From Streptomyces sp. NBC_00377 (GTDB lineage: Bacteria > Actinomycetota > Actinomycetes > Streptomycetales > Streptomycetaceae): a DNA stretch of 64,000 nucleotides. A model generated the notes under the pieces. The model was not told where the DNA came from and ran no database searches. It was given only the letters and a program-made list of their open reading frames with translations. The stretch covers positions 6,076,001-6,140,000 of the forward strand of contig NZ_CP107958.1 of assembly GCF_036075115.1 (NCBI RefSeq), written 5' to 3'. Positions within the stretch are counted from its first letter, which is position 1; each line of letters opens with the position of its first letter. The translations under genes and the position numbers were made by a program. Of the stretch, positions 18,282 through 28,173 are shown one piece after another.

Positions 18282-18635
18282 ATGGCAGGGGAAGCACAGG
18301 ACGACTGTCTGTTCTGCAAGATCGTCGCGGGGGCCGTCCCGGCGACGATCGTGCGGGAGACCGAGACGACCATCGCCTTCCGGGACATCAACCCCCAGGC
18401 GCCCACCCACGTCCTGGTGATCCCGAAGGCGCACTACCGGGACGCCGCCGCCCTCGCCGCCGAAGCGCCGGAACTCGCGGCCGACGTGCTGCGCGAGACC
18501 CGCGAGGTCGCCGAGATCGACAAGCTGGAGAGCTACCGCACCGTCTTCAACACCGGTGCCGGCGCCGGCCAGACCGTCTGGCACGCCCACGCGCACGTCG
18601 TCGGCGGCCGCGGGCTGCACTGGCCCCCCGGATAG
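18282..18635 (+). CDS. HIT-family nucleotide hydrolase (HinT-like)
   Basis: 117 residues. The N-terminal DDCLFCKIVAGAVPATIV carries the CxxC that can bind zinc, and the catalytic triad HAHAH is at 101-105 (WHAHAHVVGG). HinT-type proteins hydrolyse purine-nucleoside phosphoramidates and aminoacyl-adenylates. ATG 18282 was chosen because AGGAGAA precedes it. The rnz gene starts seven bases after its stop, so they are probably one transcript. Confidence 0.93.
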   Translation: MAGEAQDDCLFCKIVAGAVPATIVRETETTIAFRDINPQAPTHVLVIPKAHYRDAAALAAEAPELAADVLRETREVAEIDKLESYRTVFNTGAGAGQTVWHAHAHVVGGRGLHWPPG

Positions 18636-18641
18636 GCCGGC

Positions 18642-19607
18642 ATGTCCGTACGCGAACTGGTCGTCCTCGGCACCGCGAGCCAGGTCCCGACCCGGCACCG
18701 CAACCACAACGGCTACCTCCTGCGCTGGGACGGCCAGGGCATCCTCTTCGACCCGGGGGAGGGCACCCAGCGCCAGATGCTGCGTGCCGGGGTGGCCGCG
18801 CACGACCTCGACCGGATCTGCGTCACGCACTTCCACGGCGATCACTCCCTCGGGCTCGCCGGCGTCATCCAGCGCATCAACCTGGACCAGGTCCCGCATC
18901 CCGTCACCGCGCACTTCCCGCGCTCCGGCCAGCGCTTCTTCGACCGGCTGCGCCATTCCACCGCCTACCGCGAGACCGTCGGCATCACCGAGGCGCCGGT
19001 CGACGCGGACGGGGTCCTCGCCACCACGGCGTCCTACCGGCTCGAAACCGCCCGACTCTCGCATCCCGTCGAGTCCTACGGCTACCGGATCGTCGAGCCC
19101 GACGGCCGCCGCATGCTGCCCGAGCGGCTGGCCGCGCACGGCATCGAGGGGCCCGACGTCGGCCGGATCCAGCGCGAGGGCTCCGTCGGCGGGGTGTCGC
19201 TGGACGAGGTGAGCGAGGTGCGGCGCGGACAGCGGTTCGCGTTCGTCATGGACACCCGGCTGTGCGACGGGGTGCACGCGCTCGCCGACGGCGCCGACCT
19301 GCTCGTCATCGAGTCGACGTTCCTCGACGAGGACGAGAGACTCGCCGTCGACCACGGCCATCTGACCGCCGGTCAGGCCGCCCGGGCGGCCCGGGACGCC
19401 GGGGTGCGGCATCTGGTCCTCACCCACTTCAGCCAGCGCTACTCCGAGCCGGAGGAGTTCGAGCGGCAGGCCCGGGCGGCCGGGTTCGAGGGCGAACTGA
19501 CGGTGGCGCACGACCTTCTGCGGGTGCCGGTTCCGAAACGGCGGTCCTGCGCCATTCCGGTGGACGGCCCCCGGACACCCAGCGGAAAAGCAGGTCAGCA
19601 GGGGTGA
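18642..19607 (+). CDS. rnz: Ribonuclease Z / tRNase Z-like MBL nuclease
   Basis: 321 residues, close to the short ElaC form of tRNase Z that removes 3' tRNA trailers. The N-terminal ELVVLGTASQVPTRHRNHNGYLLRWDGQ matches the family opening. The zinc motif HFHGDHSLG gives His63, His65, Asp67 and His68, and SYGYRI, the later MDTR block and THFSQRY supply the remaining ligands. The flexible-arm substrate-binding insertion is of ordinary length. It follows the HIT gene by seven bases. Confidence 0.87.
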   Translation: MSVRELVVLGTASQVPTRHRNHNGYLLRWDGQGILFDPGEGTQRQMLRAGVAAHDLDRICVTHFHGDHSLGLAGVIQRINLDQVPHPVTAHFPRSGQRFFDRLRHSTAYRETVGITEAPVDADGVLATTASYRLETARLSHPVESYGYRIVEPDGRRMLPERLAAHGIEGPDVGRIQREGSVGGVSLDEVSEVRRGQRFAFVMDTRLCDGVHALADGADLLVIESTFLDEDERLAVDHGHLTAGQAARAARDAGVRHLVLTHFSQRYSEPEEFERQARAAGFEGELTVAHDLLRVPVPKRRSCAIPVDGPRTPSGKAGQQG

Positions 19608-19662
19608 TCGGCGCAGACACGGCAAGGCGAAATCCGAGTGGGAGCAGCCGTACGATGCTTTG

Positions 19663-20652
19663 ATGCCCCTCCCCAAAGCTGAACTGCACCTGCACATCGA
19701 AGGAACCCTGGAGCCCGAGCTGGCCTTCGAGCTGGCCGCCCGCAACGGGGTCGCACTGCCCTACGCCGACACGGACGAGCTCCGCAAGGCGTATCAGTTC
19801 GAGGACCTCCAGTCCTTCCTGAACCTGTACTACGAGCTCATGACGGTCCTGCGCACCGAGCGGGACTTCGAGGACCTGGCGAACGCCTACCTCGCCCGGG
19901 CCGCCGCGCAGGGCGTGCGGCACGCGGAGATCTTCTTCGACCCGCAGGCCCACCTCGCCCGGGGCATCGGCATGGGCACGGTCGTGGACGGGCTGTGGCG
20001 CGCGCTGGGCGGCAGTGAGGCCGCGCACGGCATCTCGACCCGTCTGATCCTCTGCTTCCTGCGCGACGAGTCCGCCGCGTCGGCGCTGGAGACCCTGGAG
20101 GCGGCCCGCCCCCACCTCGACCGGATCACCGGGGTGGGGCTGGACTCCGCCGAGGTCGGGCACCCGCCGGCGAAGTTCCGCGAGGTGTACGAGGCGGCGG
20201 CCGCTCTCGGGCTGCGGCGCGTCGCGCACGCAGGTGAGGAGGGCCCGCCGGAGTACATCACCGAGGCCCTGGACGTGCTGGGTGTGGAGCGCGTCGACCA
20301 CGGGCTCAGGTGCATGGAGGACCCGGCCCTCGTCGAGCGGCTGGTGCGCGAGCGGATCCCTCTGACGCTGTGCCCGCTGTCCAACGTACGGCTGCGAACC
20401 GTCGACGTCCTCGCCGACCATCCGCTGCCCGCCATGCTCGACGCCGGGCTCCTGTGCACGGTCAACTCCGACGACCCCGCCTACTTCGGCGGGTACGCCG
20501 GCGACAACTTCGACGCGGTGGGCGCCGCCCTCGGCCTGGGCGAGGAGCGGCTGCGCGAGCTGGCCCGCAACTCCTTCGTCGCCTCCTTCCTGGAGGACGA
20601 CGAGGAGCGCCGGGCGCGGTACCTCGCGGAGGTCGACAGCTACACGTTCTGA
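19663..20652 (+). CDS. Adenine/adenosine deaminase-family amidohydrolase
   Basis: 329 residues. Metal ligands are visible as HLH at 9-11 (KAELHLHIEG), HAGEEG and NSDDPAYFGGY. The strings LDSAEVGHPPAKF and SDDPAYF resemble adenine deaminases (Aah1-type) more than adenosine deaminases, which usually read TDDP; adenine to hypoxanthine is therefore my preferred reaction for purine salvage. A TACGAT -10-like hexamer ends six bases before ATG 19663, suggesting a leaderless or near-leaderless message. Confidence 0.85.
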   Translation: MPLPKAELHLHIEGTLEPELAFELAARNGVALPYADTDELRKAYQFEDLQSFLNLYYELMTVLRTERDFEDLANAYLARAAAQGVRHAEIFFDPQAHLARGIGMGTVVDGLWRALGGSEAAHGISTRLILCFLRDESAASALETLEAARPHLDRITGVGLDSAEVGHPPAKFREVYEAAAALGLRRVAHAGEEGPPEYITEALDVLGVERVDHGLRCMEDPALVERLVRERIPLTLCPLSNVRLRTVDVLADHPLPAMLDAGLLCTVNSDDPAYFGGYAGDNFDAVGAALGLGEERLRELARNSFVASFLEDDEERRARYLAEVDSYTF

Positions 20653-20746
20653 CCTCCGGCCGGACGCACGGACCGGCCGCCGTGCGGTCCAGCCGGCCGC
20701 ACGGCCCGAAAACCGCACGGCCCGGCCGCTGCTGCCTGACGGCTGC

Positions 20747-20846
20747 ACGTCCGGCGGTGCGCGTCCGGCGGTGGGCGTCGGGCGGTGGGCGTCGGGCGGT
20801 GCGCGTCGGGCGGTGCGCGTCTGAGACAGTGTGCGTCCGGCGGTCG
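20747..20846. repeat. 14-bp minisatellite
   Basis: Six copies of a 14-bp unit of the form GCGTCSGGCGGTGS (20747-20816 contiguous, 20833-20846 after a 16-bp diverged unit). It lies in the 242-bp gap between the convergent deaminase and MFS genes. The region also holds a GGACCG/CGGTCC inverted repeat near 20670. It looks like replication-slippage sequence. Confidence 0.8.
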
Positions 20847-20894
20847 TACGTCCGACGTGCGCGTCCCGCGGCTGCTGGTTGTGCGGTCGGTGTC

Positions 20895-22175
20895 TCAGGC
20901 CCCCGGTCCCGGTGCGCCGCCCGCCCGCCGGGGCCCGGCCGTGCCGTACGCCTCCCGGAGCGGGAGCGCCATGCCCTCCACGGGGATTTCCACCACCTGC
21001 GGCTCCGCGGCGCCGCCCCGCCGCAGGACTCCGCCCGCGAGCGGCGGACCTCCGCCCGTGCGCAGGGCGACCGCGGTCATCGGTACGGCGACGACCAGCA
21101 GCCCGGCGCCCAGCACCAGCCCCATCACCGGGAACCCTGCCCACGCCGACAGGACGCTCCCGGTCAGCGGGCCCGCCGCCGTGCCCAGCGAGGACGCCGA
21201 GCCGACGAGTACCGCCCAGCGGCCCCGCGGGTCGAGCGAGGCGGCCAGCCCGATCAAGTACGACAGCACGATCGGGTAGAGCGTGTTCCAGGCGATCTCA
21301 CCGACCGCGAAACTCACCGGCCCGGTCGCACAGGCGCTGGCGGCCACACAGCCGGCGATCAGAACGGTCCCGGCGCCGATCGGCACCGCCCGCCCGAGCC
21401 GCGCACCGAGCACCCCGGCGCCCAGCACGCCCGTGAGCCCGGCGCCCAGTGCCACCGCGAAGACGATGCCGACGCCGGCCTCGGTGAGATGCGCCTGGGT
21501 CAGGCCGATGCGTCCGCTGACACCCCAGAGCGAGTTCTGGACCAGCGACCAGCAGGGCATGGCGAGGGCCAGGACGAGCCCGGCACGCGGACGGGGCAGC
21601 CGCGGCCGGTCCTCGCGGCGGGCCCGGGCGGGTGCCGTCCGGTCGGGCAGACGCCCCGTCAGCGGCCATACGGCGAGGGCGGTGAGGGCGATCGCGGCCA
21701 GCGGCCGGCCGTGCCCCGGGCCCAGGTGCGGCACCGTCAGATAGACGGCGCCCGCGAGCGCGGAGACGCCGAACAGGCCCGCCGTGGAGACGCGGTGGGG
21801 GTCGGGGTGGGCGGCGATCCGGGTGGCGGCGACCGTCGTGACCGTGCCGGACCCGAGGCCGCCGAGGACCGCGCCCGTGACCACGGCGCTCACGTCTGCG
21901 GCGAGGGCGGCGCCGCCGTACCCGAGCACGGCGAGGGTCAGGCCGGTCCGGGCGAGCGTCCGCGCCCCGATCCGCTCCACGCGGGAGGCGAGCAGGAAAC
22001 CGGCGGCGGCCGAACCGAGCAGCAGGGCGCTGCCGACGGCTCCCGCCTCGGTGGCGGACAGCGGCAGTCCGGCGTCCAGTCGGCCGACCACGGTCGGCAG
22101 CAGGTAGGGGGCGAGGTACCCGGCCGTGAACAGGGCGACGACGGGCCAGGGCAGGGTGGTGCGAGGGGCGGGCAC
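20895..22175 (-). CDS. MFS transporter
   Basis: About 426 residues with twelve predicted hydrophobic helices, beginning LPWPVVALFTAGYLAPYLLPTVVGRLDAGL. The central cytoplasmic loop is basic (RTAPARARREDRPRLPRPRAG). GTG 22175 is the best-placed start for the first helix; the frame is open to GTG 22271 but the extra 32 residues look non-coding. It lies downstream of the IclR gene on the same strand, so it might carry an acid sugar used by the nearby glucarate genes, but that is a guess from position only. Confidence 0.75.
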   Translation of the reverse strand: MPAPRTTLPWPVVALFTAGYLAPYLLPTVVGRLDAGLPLSATEAGAVGSALLLGSAAAGFLLASRVERIGARTLARTGLTLAVLGYGGAALAADVSAVVTGAVLGGLGSGTVTTVAATRIAAHPDPHRVSTAGLFGVSALAGAVYLTVPHLGPGHGRPLAAIALTALAVWPLTGRLPDRTAPARARREDRPRLPRPRAGLVLALAMPCWSLVQNSLWGVSGRIGLTQAHLTEAGVGIVFAVALGAGLTGVLGAGVLGARLGRAVPIGAGTVLIAGCVAASACATGPVSFAVGEIAWNTLYPIVLSYLIGLAASLDPRGRWAVLVGSASSLGTAAGPLTGSVLSAWAGFPVMGLVLGAGLLVVAVPMTAVALRTGGGPPLAGGVLRRGGAAEPQVVEIPVEGMALPLREAYGTAGPRRAGGAPGPGA

Positions 22176-22350
22176 GGGCGTTCCAGGGCATGCGAAAGGG
22201 ACGGCTCGGAAAGAGGGTTGGGGCGCCGACCGTCGACGGACAGGAACGCGCGGCCAATTTGTATCAAGCACGCGGTTGGCGATGAAGAGCAGGGTGGGTG
22301 ATGTGGATCACCATGAGTTTGGGGTCGGAGAGTTCGGGTAGCGGAAGCGG

Positions 22351-23133
22351 CTAACGCCAGTCGGGGGCGCCGCCGAAGCCCGGTGCCGTCGCCTCGATCT
22401 TCGCCCTCGTCTCCCGCATCACCGCGACGATCCGCTGCTCGTGCTCCGGCGTCAGCCGGGCCACCGGTACCGAGCAGCTGATCGCGTCCTGGGCGGGGGT
22501 GTCGTAGCGCAGCGCGAACCCGAACCCGACGATGCCGAGGACGGCCTCCTCGCGGTCCACGGAGTACCCGCGCAGCCGCACGTCGGCGAGGTCGGCGAGC
22601 AGCGCCGGCCGGCTGGTGCGGGAGTGCCGGGTCAGCGCCTCGTACGGCCCCTCGGGTATGTCGGCGTCCGGCCGCTGTGCCAGCAGCGCCTTGCCGAGGG
22701 CGCCGGCGTGCGCCGGAAGCCGCCGTCCGACCCGGCTGATCGTGCGCAGGTATTCGTGTGACTCGCGCGTGGCCAGATAGGTCACGCCGTGACCGTCCAG
22801 CCGCCCCAGGTGGATCGTCTCGCCCAGCGCCTCGGACGCCTCGTCGAGGCAGGGGCGCACCAGCCGGACGCGCGGGTCGGAGTCGAGATAGCTCGTGCCG
22901 GTCAACAGGGCGTGGATGCCGATGCCGTACAGGGAGCCGGTCACGTCGGTGCGTACCCAGCCGCGGCCGATCAGGGTCTGGAGCAGCGCGTACATCGAGC
23001 TGCGCGGCACGCCCAGCTCGTCCGCCAGCTCCTGCAACCGGGCCGGCCGGTCCCCCCGCGCCGCCAGCAGTTCCAGCAGCTCGACCGTGCGAGCCGCGGA
23101 CTTCACCTCGCGGACGCCCCCTGTCTCCGACAT
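22351..23133 (-). CDS. IclR-family transcriptional regulator
   Basis: 260 residues. The winged HTH (about 10-75) reads VKSAARTVELLELLAARGDRPARLQELADELGVPRSSMYALLQTL, followed by the IclR effector domain with RESHEYLRTISRVGRRLPAHAGALGKALLA and GFALRYDTPAQDAISCSVPVARL. It is divergent from the glucarate genes, which suggests it senses glucarate or an intermediate and controls them. ATG 23133 was chosen; a TACGAT hexamer ends six bases upstream, so the message may be leaderless. Confidence 0.9.
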   Translation of the reverse strand: MSETGGVREVKSAARTVELLELLAARGDRPARLQELADELGVPRSSMYALLQTLIGRGWVRTDVTGSLYGIGIHALLTGTSYLDSDPRVRLVRPCLDEASEALGETIHLGRLDGHGVTYLATRESHEYLRTISRVGRRLPAHAGALGKALLAQRPDADIPEGPYEALTRHSRTSRPALLADLADVRLRGYSVDREEAVLGIVGFGFALRYDTPAQDAISCSVPVARLTPEHEQRIVAVMRETRAKIEATAPGFGGAPDWR

Positions 23134-23198
23134 GTGCCGATCGTAAGGCGGGGCGCTCGGCGGGGTGTCCGTCCGGGGCGTACCCGGGGCGTGCCCCA

Positions 23199-23227
23199 TT
23201 GACGCTCGGCGTTCGCGTATCTAATCT
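23199..23227 (+). promoter_or_regulatory. Promoter for the glucarate operon
   Basis: TTGACG (23199-23204), a 17-bp spacer and TAATCT (23222-23227): a good match to a vegetative sigma-70-type promoter, rare in such GC-rich DNA. It is in the intergenic region shared with the divergent IclR gene and 46 bp upstream of the dehydratase start. Confidence 0.7.
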
Positions 23228-23272
23228 CCATCTTCATACGTAGACGACATCCACATAGGGAGATGAACGAGG

Positions 23273-24217
23273 GTGAGCCTCGACAGGGAAACGGTCCGGC
23301 GCCTGCGGGACGGCATGGCCCAGGGGGTGCTGTCGTTCCCGCTCACGAGCTTCCACGACGACGGCTCCCTCGACCCCGACGGCTTCCGCGCCCACGTCGC
23401 GGCCCAGATCGCCACCGCACCCGGGGCCGTCTTCCCCGCCTGTGGCACCGGCGAGTTCTTCTCCCTCGACGAGGACGAGTACCGGCAGGTGGTGACGATC
23501 ACCGTCGAGGAGGCCGGCGGGCGCCTGCCCGTCGTCGCCGGGGTCGGCTACGGCTGGGCCCAGGCCGCCCGCTTCGCCCGTATCGCGCAGGACGCCGGCG
23601 CCGACGCCCTCCTCGTCCTCCCGCACTACCTCGTGGCCGCCCCGCAGGACGGTCTCGTCGCCCAGCTGGAACAGCTCGCCGCCCGCACCCGGCTGCCCCT
23701 CATCGCCTACCAGCGCGGCCAGGTCACCTTCACCGCCGCCTCGCTGCGGCGCATCGCCGCCGTCCCGGCCGTCATCGGGCTCAAGGACGGCCACAGCGAC
23801 CTCGACCGCCTCCAGCGGCTCACCCTCGCCGCCCCCGACGGCTTCCTCTTCTTCAACGGCGCCGCCACCGCCGAGATCCAGGCCCGCGCCTACGCCACCG
23901 TGGGCGTCCCCGCCTACTCCTCCGCCGTCCACGCCTTCGCCCCCGAGATCGCGAACGCCTTCTTCACCGCGCTGCGTGACGGCGACGACGGCGACAAGAC
24001 GGTCGACCGGCTGCTGCGCGACTTCTACGTCCCCTTCGTGGAACTCCGCGACCGCGTACCCGGCTACTCCGTCTCCCTGGTGAAGGCGGCGGCCCGGCTG
24101 CGCGGCCGCCCCGTCGGCCCGGTCCGCGCCCCGCTCACCGACCCCTCGCCCGGCGACCTCGCCGACCTCGCGACCCTGCTGGCCGCCGGCCTCGACCTCG
24201 TAGGAGCCGCCCTGTGA
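23273..24217 (+). CDS. 5-dehydro-4-deoxyglucarate dehydratase
   Basis: 314 residues of the DapA/NAL class I aldolase family. It should convert 5-keto-4-deoxy-D-glucarate to 2,5-dioxopentanoate plus CO2 and water. The Schiff-base lysine is Lys171 in IGLKDGHSD and the partner Tyr is Tyr146 in YQRGQVTF, a string characteristic of KdgD rather than DapA. The N-terminus GVLSFPLTSFHDDGSLD is also typical. The GTG start overlaps an upstream GAGGG. The stop overlaps the glucarate dehydratase start by four bases (GTGA), so both steps are made together. Confidence 0.9.
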   Translation: MSLDRETVRRLRDGMAQGVLSFPLTSFHDDGSLDPDGFRAHVAAQIATAPGAVFPACGTGEFFSLDEDEYRQVVTITVEEAGGRLPVVAGVGYGWAQAARFARIAQDAGADALLVLPHYLVAAPQDGLVAQLEQLAARTRLPLIAYQRGQVTFTAASLRRIAAVPAVIGLKDGHSDLDRLQRLTLAAPDGFLFFNGAATAEIQARAYATVGVPAYSSAVHAFAPEIANAFFTALRDGDDGDKTVDRLLRDFYVPFVELRDRVPGYSVSLVKAAARLRGRPVGPVRAPLTDPSPGDLADLATLLAAGLDLVGAAL

Positions 24218-25503
24218 ACCTCACGATCACCGACGTCCGCCTCACCCCGATCCTGGTCGCCGACCCGCCGCTGCTCAACACGCAGGGCGTGCACCAGCCG
24301 TACACGCCCCGGCTGATCGTGGAGGTGGAGACGGCGGACGGGACCACCGGCGTCGGCGAGACGTACGGCGACACCAAGTACCTCGAACTGGCCCGCCCCT
24401 TCGCCGGGAAACTGCTCGGACGCCCGGTGAGCGACCTGAACGCCCTGTCCGCCGTCGCCGACGAGGTGGCCGTCGACGGCTCCCGGGTCTCGGGGAAGGT
24501 GGACGTCGGCGGCCTGCGCGGGGTCCAGACCGCCGACAAGCTGCGCCTGTCCGTCGTCTCCGCCTTCGAGGTCGCCTGCCTCGACGCCCTCGGCAAGGCA
24601 CTCGGCCTGCCCGTGCACGCGCTGCTCGGCGGCAAGGTGCGCGACACGGTCGAATACAGCGCCTACCTCTTCTACAAGTGGGCCGGCCACCCCGAGGGCG
24701 TGGCGGCGGAGAAGGACGACTGGGGCGCCGCCCTCGACCCGGCCGGGGTCGTCGAGCAGGCCCGCCGCTTCAAGGAGCGGTACGGCTTCACCTCCTTCAA
24801 GCTCAAGGGCGGTGTCTTCCCGCCGGACGAGGAGATCGCGGCCGTGCGGGCGCTGGCCGAGGCGTTCCCCGGCCATCCGCTGCGGCTCGACCCCAACGGC
24901 GCCTGGTCCGTCGCGACCTCGCTGAAGGTGGCCGACGAGATCGGCGGCATCCTCGAGTACCTCGAGGACCCCGCCCTCGGCACCCCGGCCATGGCCGAGG
25001 TGGCCGCCGGGACCGACGTGCCGCTCGCCACCAACATGTGCGTGACGACGTTCGCCGAGATCAAGGAGGCGTTCACGCGCGACGCCGTCCAGGTCGTCCT
25101 CTCCGACCACCACTACTGGGGCGGACTGCGCAACACCCGGGAACTCGCCGCAGTCTGCCGGACCTTCGGCGTCGGGATCTCCATGCACTCCAACACCCAC
25201 CTGGGCATCTCACTGGCCGCCATGACCCACGTGGCGGCCACCGTCCCCGACCTCCACCACGCCTGCGACTCCCACTACCCCTGGCAGTCGGAGGACGTCC
25301 TCACGCAGCGCCTCACCTTCGACGACGGCCAGGTCACCGTGTCGGACGCGCCCGGCCTGGGCGTCGAACTCGACCGGGACAGGCTCGCGTTCCTGCACCG
25401 GCGCTGGCTCGACGACGACGGCTCCCTGCGCGAGCGTGACGACGCCGCGGCGATGCGCGCGGCCGACCCCGACTGGACCACCCCGGCCGTCCCGCGCTGG
25501 TGA
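24214..25503 (+). CDS. Glucarate dehydratase (enolase superfamily)
   Basis: 429 residues. The N-terminal capping domain reads TPILVADPPLLNTQGVHQPYTPRLIVEVET. The barrel carries the KxK acid/base motif (Lys196 and Lys198 in SFKLKGG), a metal-ligand region LDPNGAW from Asp226, EYLEDP, the SDHHYWGG block and HSNTH at 325-329. These match D-glucarate dehydratases, which give 5-keto-4-deoxyglucarate, the substrate of the preceding gene product. Galactarate or an epimer as alternative substrate cannot be excluded. Confidence 0.9.
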   Translation: MNLTITDVRLTPILVADPPLLNTQGVHQPYTPRLIVEVETADGTTGVGETYGDTKYLELARPFAGKLLGRPVSDLNALSAVADEVAVDGSRVSGKVDVGGLRGVQTADKLRLSVVSAFEVACLDALGKALGLPVHALLGGKVRDTVEYSAYLFYKWAGHPEGVAAEKDDWGAALDPAGVVEQARRFKERYGFTSFKLKGGVFPPDEEIAAVRALAEAFPGHPLRLDPNGAWSVATSLKVADEIGGILEYLEDPALGTPAMAEVAAGTDVPLATNMCVTTFAEIKEAFTRDAVQVVLSDHHYWGGLRNTRELAAVCRTFGVGISMHSNTHLGISLAAMTHVAATVPDLHHACDSHYPWQSEDVLTQRLTFDDGQVTVSDAPGLGVELDRDRLAFLHRRWLDDDGSLRERDDAAAMRAADPDWTTPAVPRW

Positions 25504-25762
25504 CCTGCCCCGCCGCCCCGCGTCCCCGGACCCGCCCGGACGCGCGGGCACGCGGCGGGACCGGCCACGCCCGACGGGAGGCAGCGGCCGTGGGGCCCGC
25601 CTGACCCGCGGCGCGCCCGGGACCGGCGCCGGAGCCGTGCGTGCGCATGCCCACCCCCTGCGTACCCACCGGTAAGGTGCTCGGTCCCGCGTGTGACGGA
25701 CGGCGTGTTGTCGGTGGTGTGGTGCACACTGGCCGGATCGGCACCACGTCAGGGAGCGCACC

Positions 25763-26956
25763 GTGACCGCGTCCACCGCGTCCACCGGAGAGGGACACCA
25801 CCGCCACACCGGCAACACCGGCCGGACCGACGGCCGCAGCTGCCGGGCCGCCCGGGTCGACCCCCTGGCCGCCCGCCGCGGCCCCGAGGATCCCCCCTGG
25901 GACGTCTACCTCACCGGCACCGTCTTCCTGGACATCATCTTCACCGGCCTCGACTCCGCGCCGGTGCGCGGGACCGAGTCCTGGGCCCGCGGAATGGGCT
26001 CGAGCCCCGGTGGCGTCGCCAACATGGCCACCGCGCTCGCCCGCCTCGGCCTGCGCACCTCCCTCGCGGCGGCCTTCGGGGACGACCACTACGGCGAGTA
26101 CTGCTGGGACGCCCTAGAACAGGGCGAGGGCATCGACCTCACCCCCTCGCGCTCGATCCCCGGCTGGCACTCGCCGGTCACCGTCTCGATGGCCTACGAG
26201 GGGGAGCGCACCATGGTCTCCCACGGCCACGAACCGCCGCCGGCGGCCGCACTGGTCCAGGACAGCGCCCCGGAGCACCCACCGCACGCCCGCGCCGCCG
26301 TCGCCTCCCTCACCCCCGGCAGACGCGCCCCCTGGATCGAACGGGCCGCCGCTCGCGGCACCCGCATCTTCGCGGACGTCGGCTGGGACGACACCGGTGC
26401 CTGGGACCTGGCCGGCCTCGCCGACCTGGCCCACTGCGAGGCGTTTCTGCCGAACGCGCAGGAGGCCATGCGCTACACCGGCGCCACCTGCCCCCGCGCC
26501 GCCGCCCACGCCCTCACCGAGCACGTACCGCTCGCGGTCGTGACGCTCGGCGCGGAGGGCGCCTACGCCGTGGACCGGCGCTCCGGCGAGTCCGCCGAGG
26601 TCCCGGCCATCGCCGTCGAGGCCCTCGACCCCACCGGCGCGGGGGACGTCTTCGTGGCCGGCTTCGTCACCGGCACCCTGGCCGGCTGGCCCCTCGCCGA
26701 CCGCCTCGCCTTCGCCGGCCTCACGGCGGCCCTCTCGGTGCAGGAGTTCGGCGGCTCGCTCTCCGCCCCCGGCTGGTCCGAGATCGCGGCCTGGTGGCGC
26801 AGGGTCCATTCGGTCGAGGGCCAGGACCCCGGGGCCCTGCACCGGTACGCGTTCCTGGACGGCCTGCTCCCGGCCCTCCTCCCGGCGCCGGAGGAGGCCG
26901 CCCCGTGGCCGCTGCGCAGAGCCGTGCCGACGATCGGTTTCGGCCGCTCGGCGTGA
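25763..26956 (+). CDS. PfkB-family carbohydrate kinase
   Basis: 397 residues. The ribokinase fold is shown by SPGGVANMATALARLGLRTSLAAAFGDDHYGEYC near the N-terminus and the ATP/anion-hole motif DPTGAGDVFVAGF at 289-301, with Asp295 the catalytic base. A 30-residue basic and Gly-rich N-terminal extension precedes the fold. The sugar is unknown. It follows glucarate dehydratase by 259 bp, and the glucarate route does not require a kinase, so a functional link is not assumed. Confidence 0.88.
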   Translation: MTASTASTGEGHHRHTGNTGRTDGRSCRAARVDPLAARRGPEDPPWDVYLTGTVFLDIIFTGLDSAPVRGTESWARGMGSSPGGVANMATALARLGLRTSLAAAFGDDHYGEYCWDALEQGEGIDLTPSRSIPGWHSPVTVSMAYEGERTMVSHGHEPPPAAALVQDSAPEHPPHARAAVASLTPGRRAPWIERAAARGTRIFADVGWDDTGAWDLAGLADLAHCEAFLPNAQEAMRYTGATCPRAAAHALTEHVPLAVVTLGAEGAYAVDRRSGESAEVPAIAVEALDPTGAGDVFVAGFVTGTLAGWPLADRLAFAGLTAALSVQEFGGSLSAPGWSEIAAWWRRVHSVEGQDPGALHRYAFLDGLLPALLPAPEEAAPWPLRRAVPTIGFGRSA

Positions 26957-26967
26957 TCACCGGCGCA

Positions 26968-27022
26968 TGACAAAACCCCTGGGGCGTTGTCAGTCCCCTG
27001 GCGTACCCTTGAAATCGCCAGG
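26968..27022. promoter_or_regulatory. Two consecutive inverted repeats upstream of phoH
   Basis: First repeat: TGACAA-AA-CCCC, T, GGGG-CG-TTGTCA (26968-26992), a 25-bp imperfect palindrome that could terminate the kinase transcript. Second repeat: CCTGGCG (26997-27003) and CGCCAGG (27016-27022) bracketing TACCCT, a -10-like hexamer. Together they may be terminator plus regulated phoH promoter. Confidence 0.45.
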
Positions 27023-27101
27023 CCGCCCTAGGGATTGTCAGACACGACCTAGTGGCAGGCGAGACGTATCCGGGAGGACGTAGAGGCCTTCGGGCCGGCC
27101 T

Positions 27102-28160
<1,059 letters not shown>

Positions 28161-28173
28161 ACAAGCCAGCACC

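Noticed and set aside
20747..20846. Possible CRISPR array from repeated 14-bp units
   Set aside because: Units are contiguous without spacers and much shorter than CRISPR repeats; no cas gene is present.
23273..24217. Annotation as dihydrodipicolinate synthase (DapA)
   Set aside because: The YQRGQVTF context and the GTGA-coupled glucarate dehydratase favour the glucarate pathway enzyme.
25504..25762. Search for a gene or promoter in the 259-bp gap before the PfkB kinase
   Set aside because: Only GC-rich sequence without a supported frame; TTGTCG and CACACT hexamers at 25708 and 25725 have only an 11-bp spacer.
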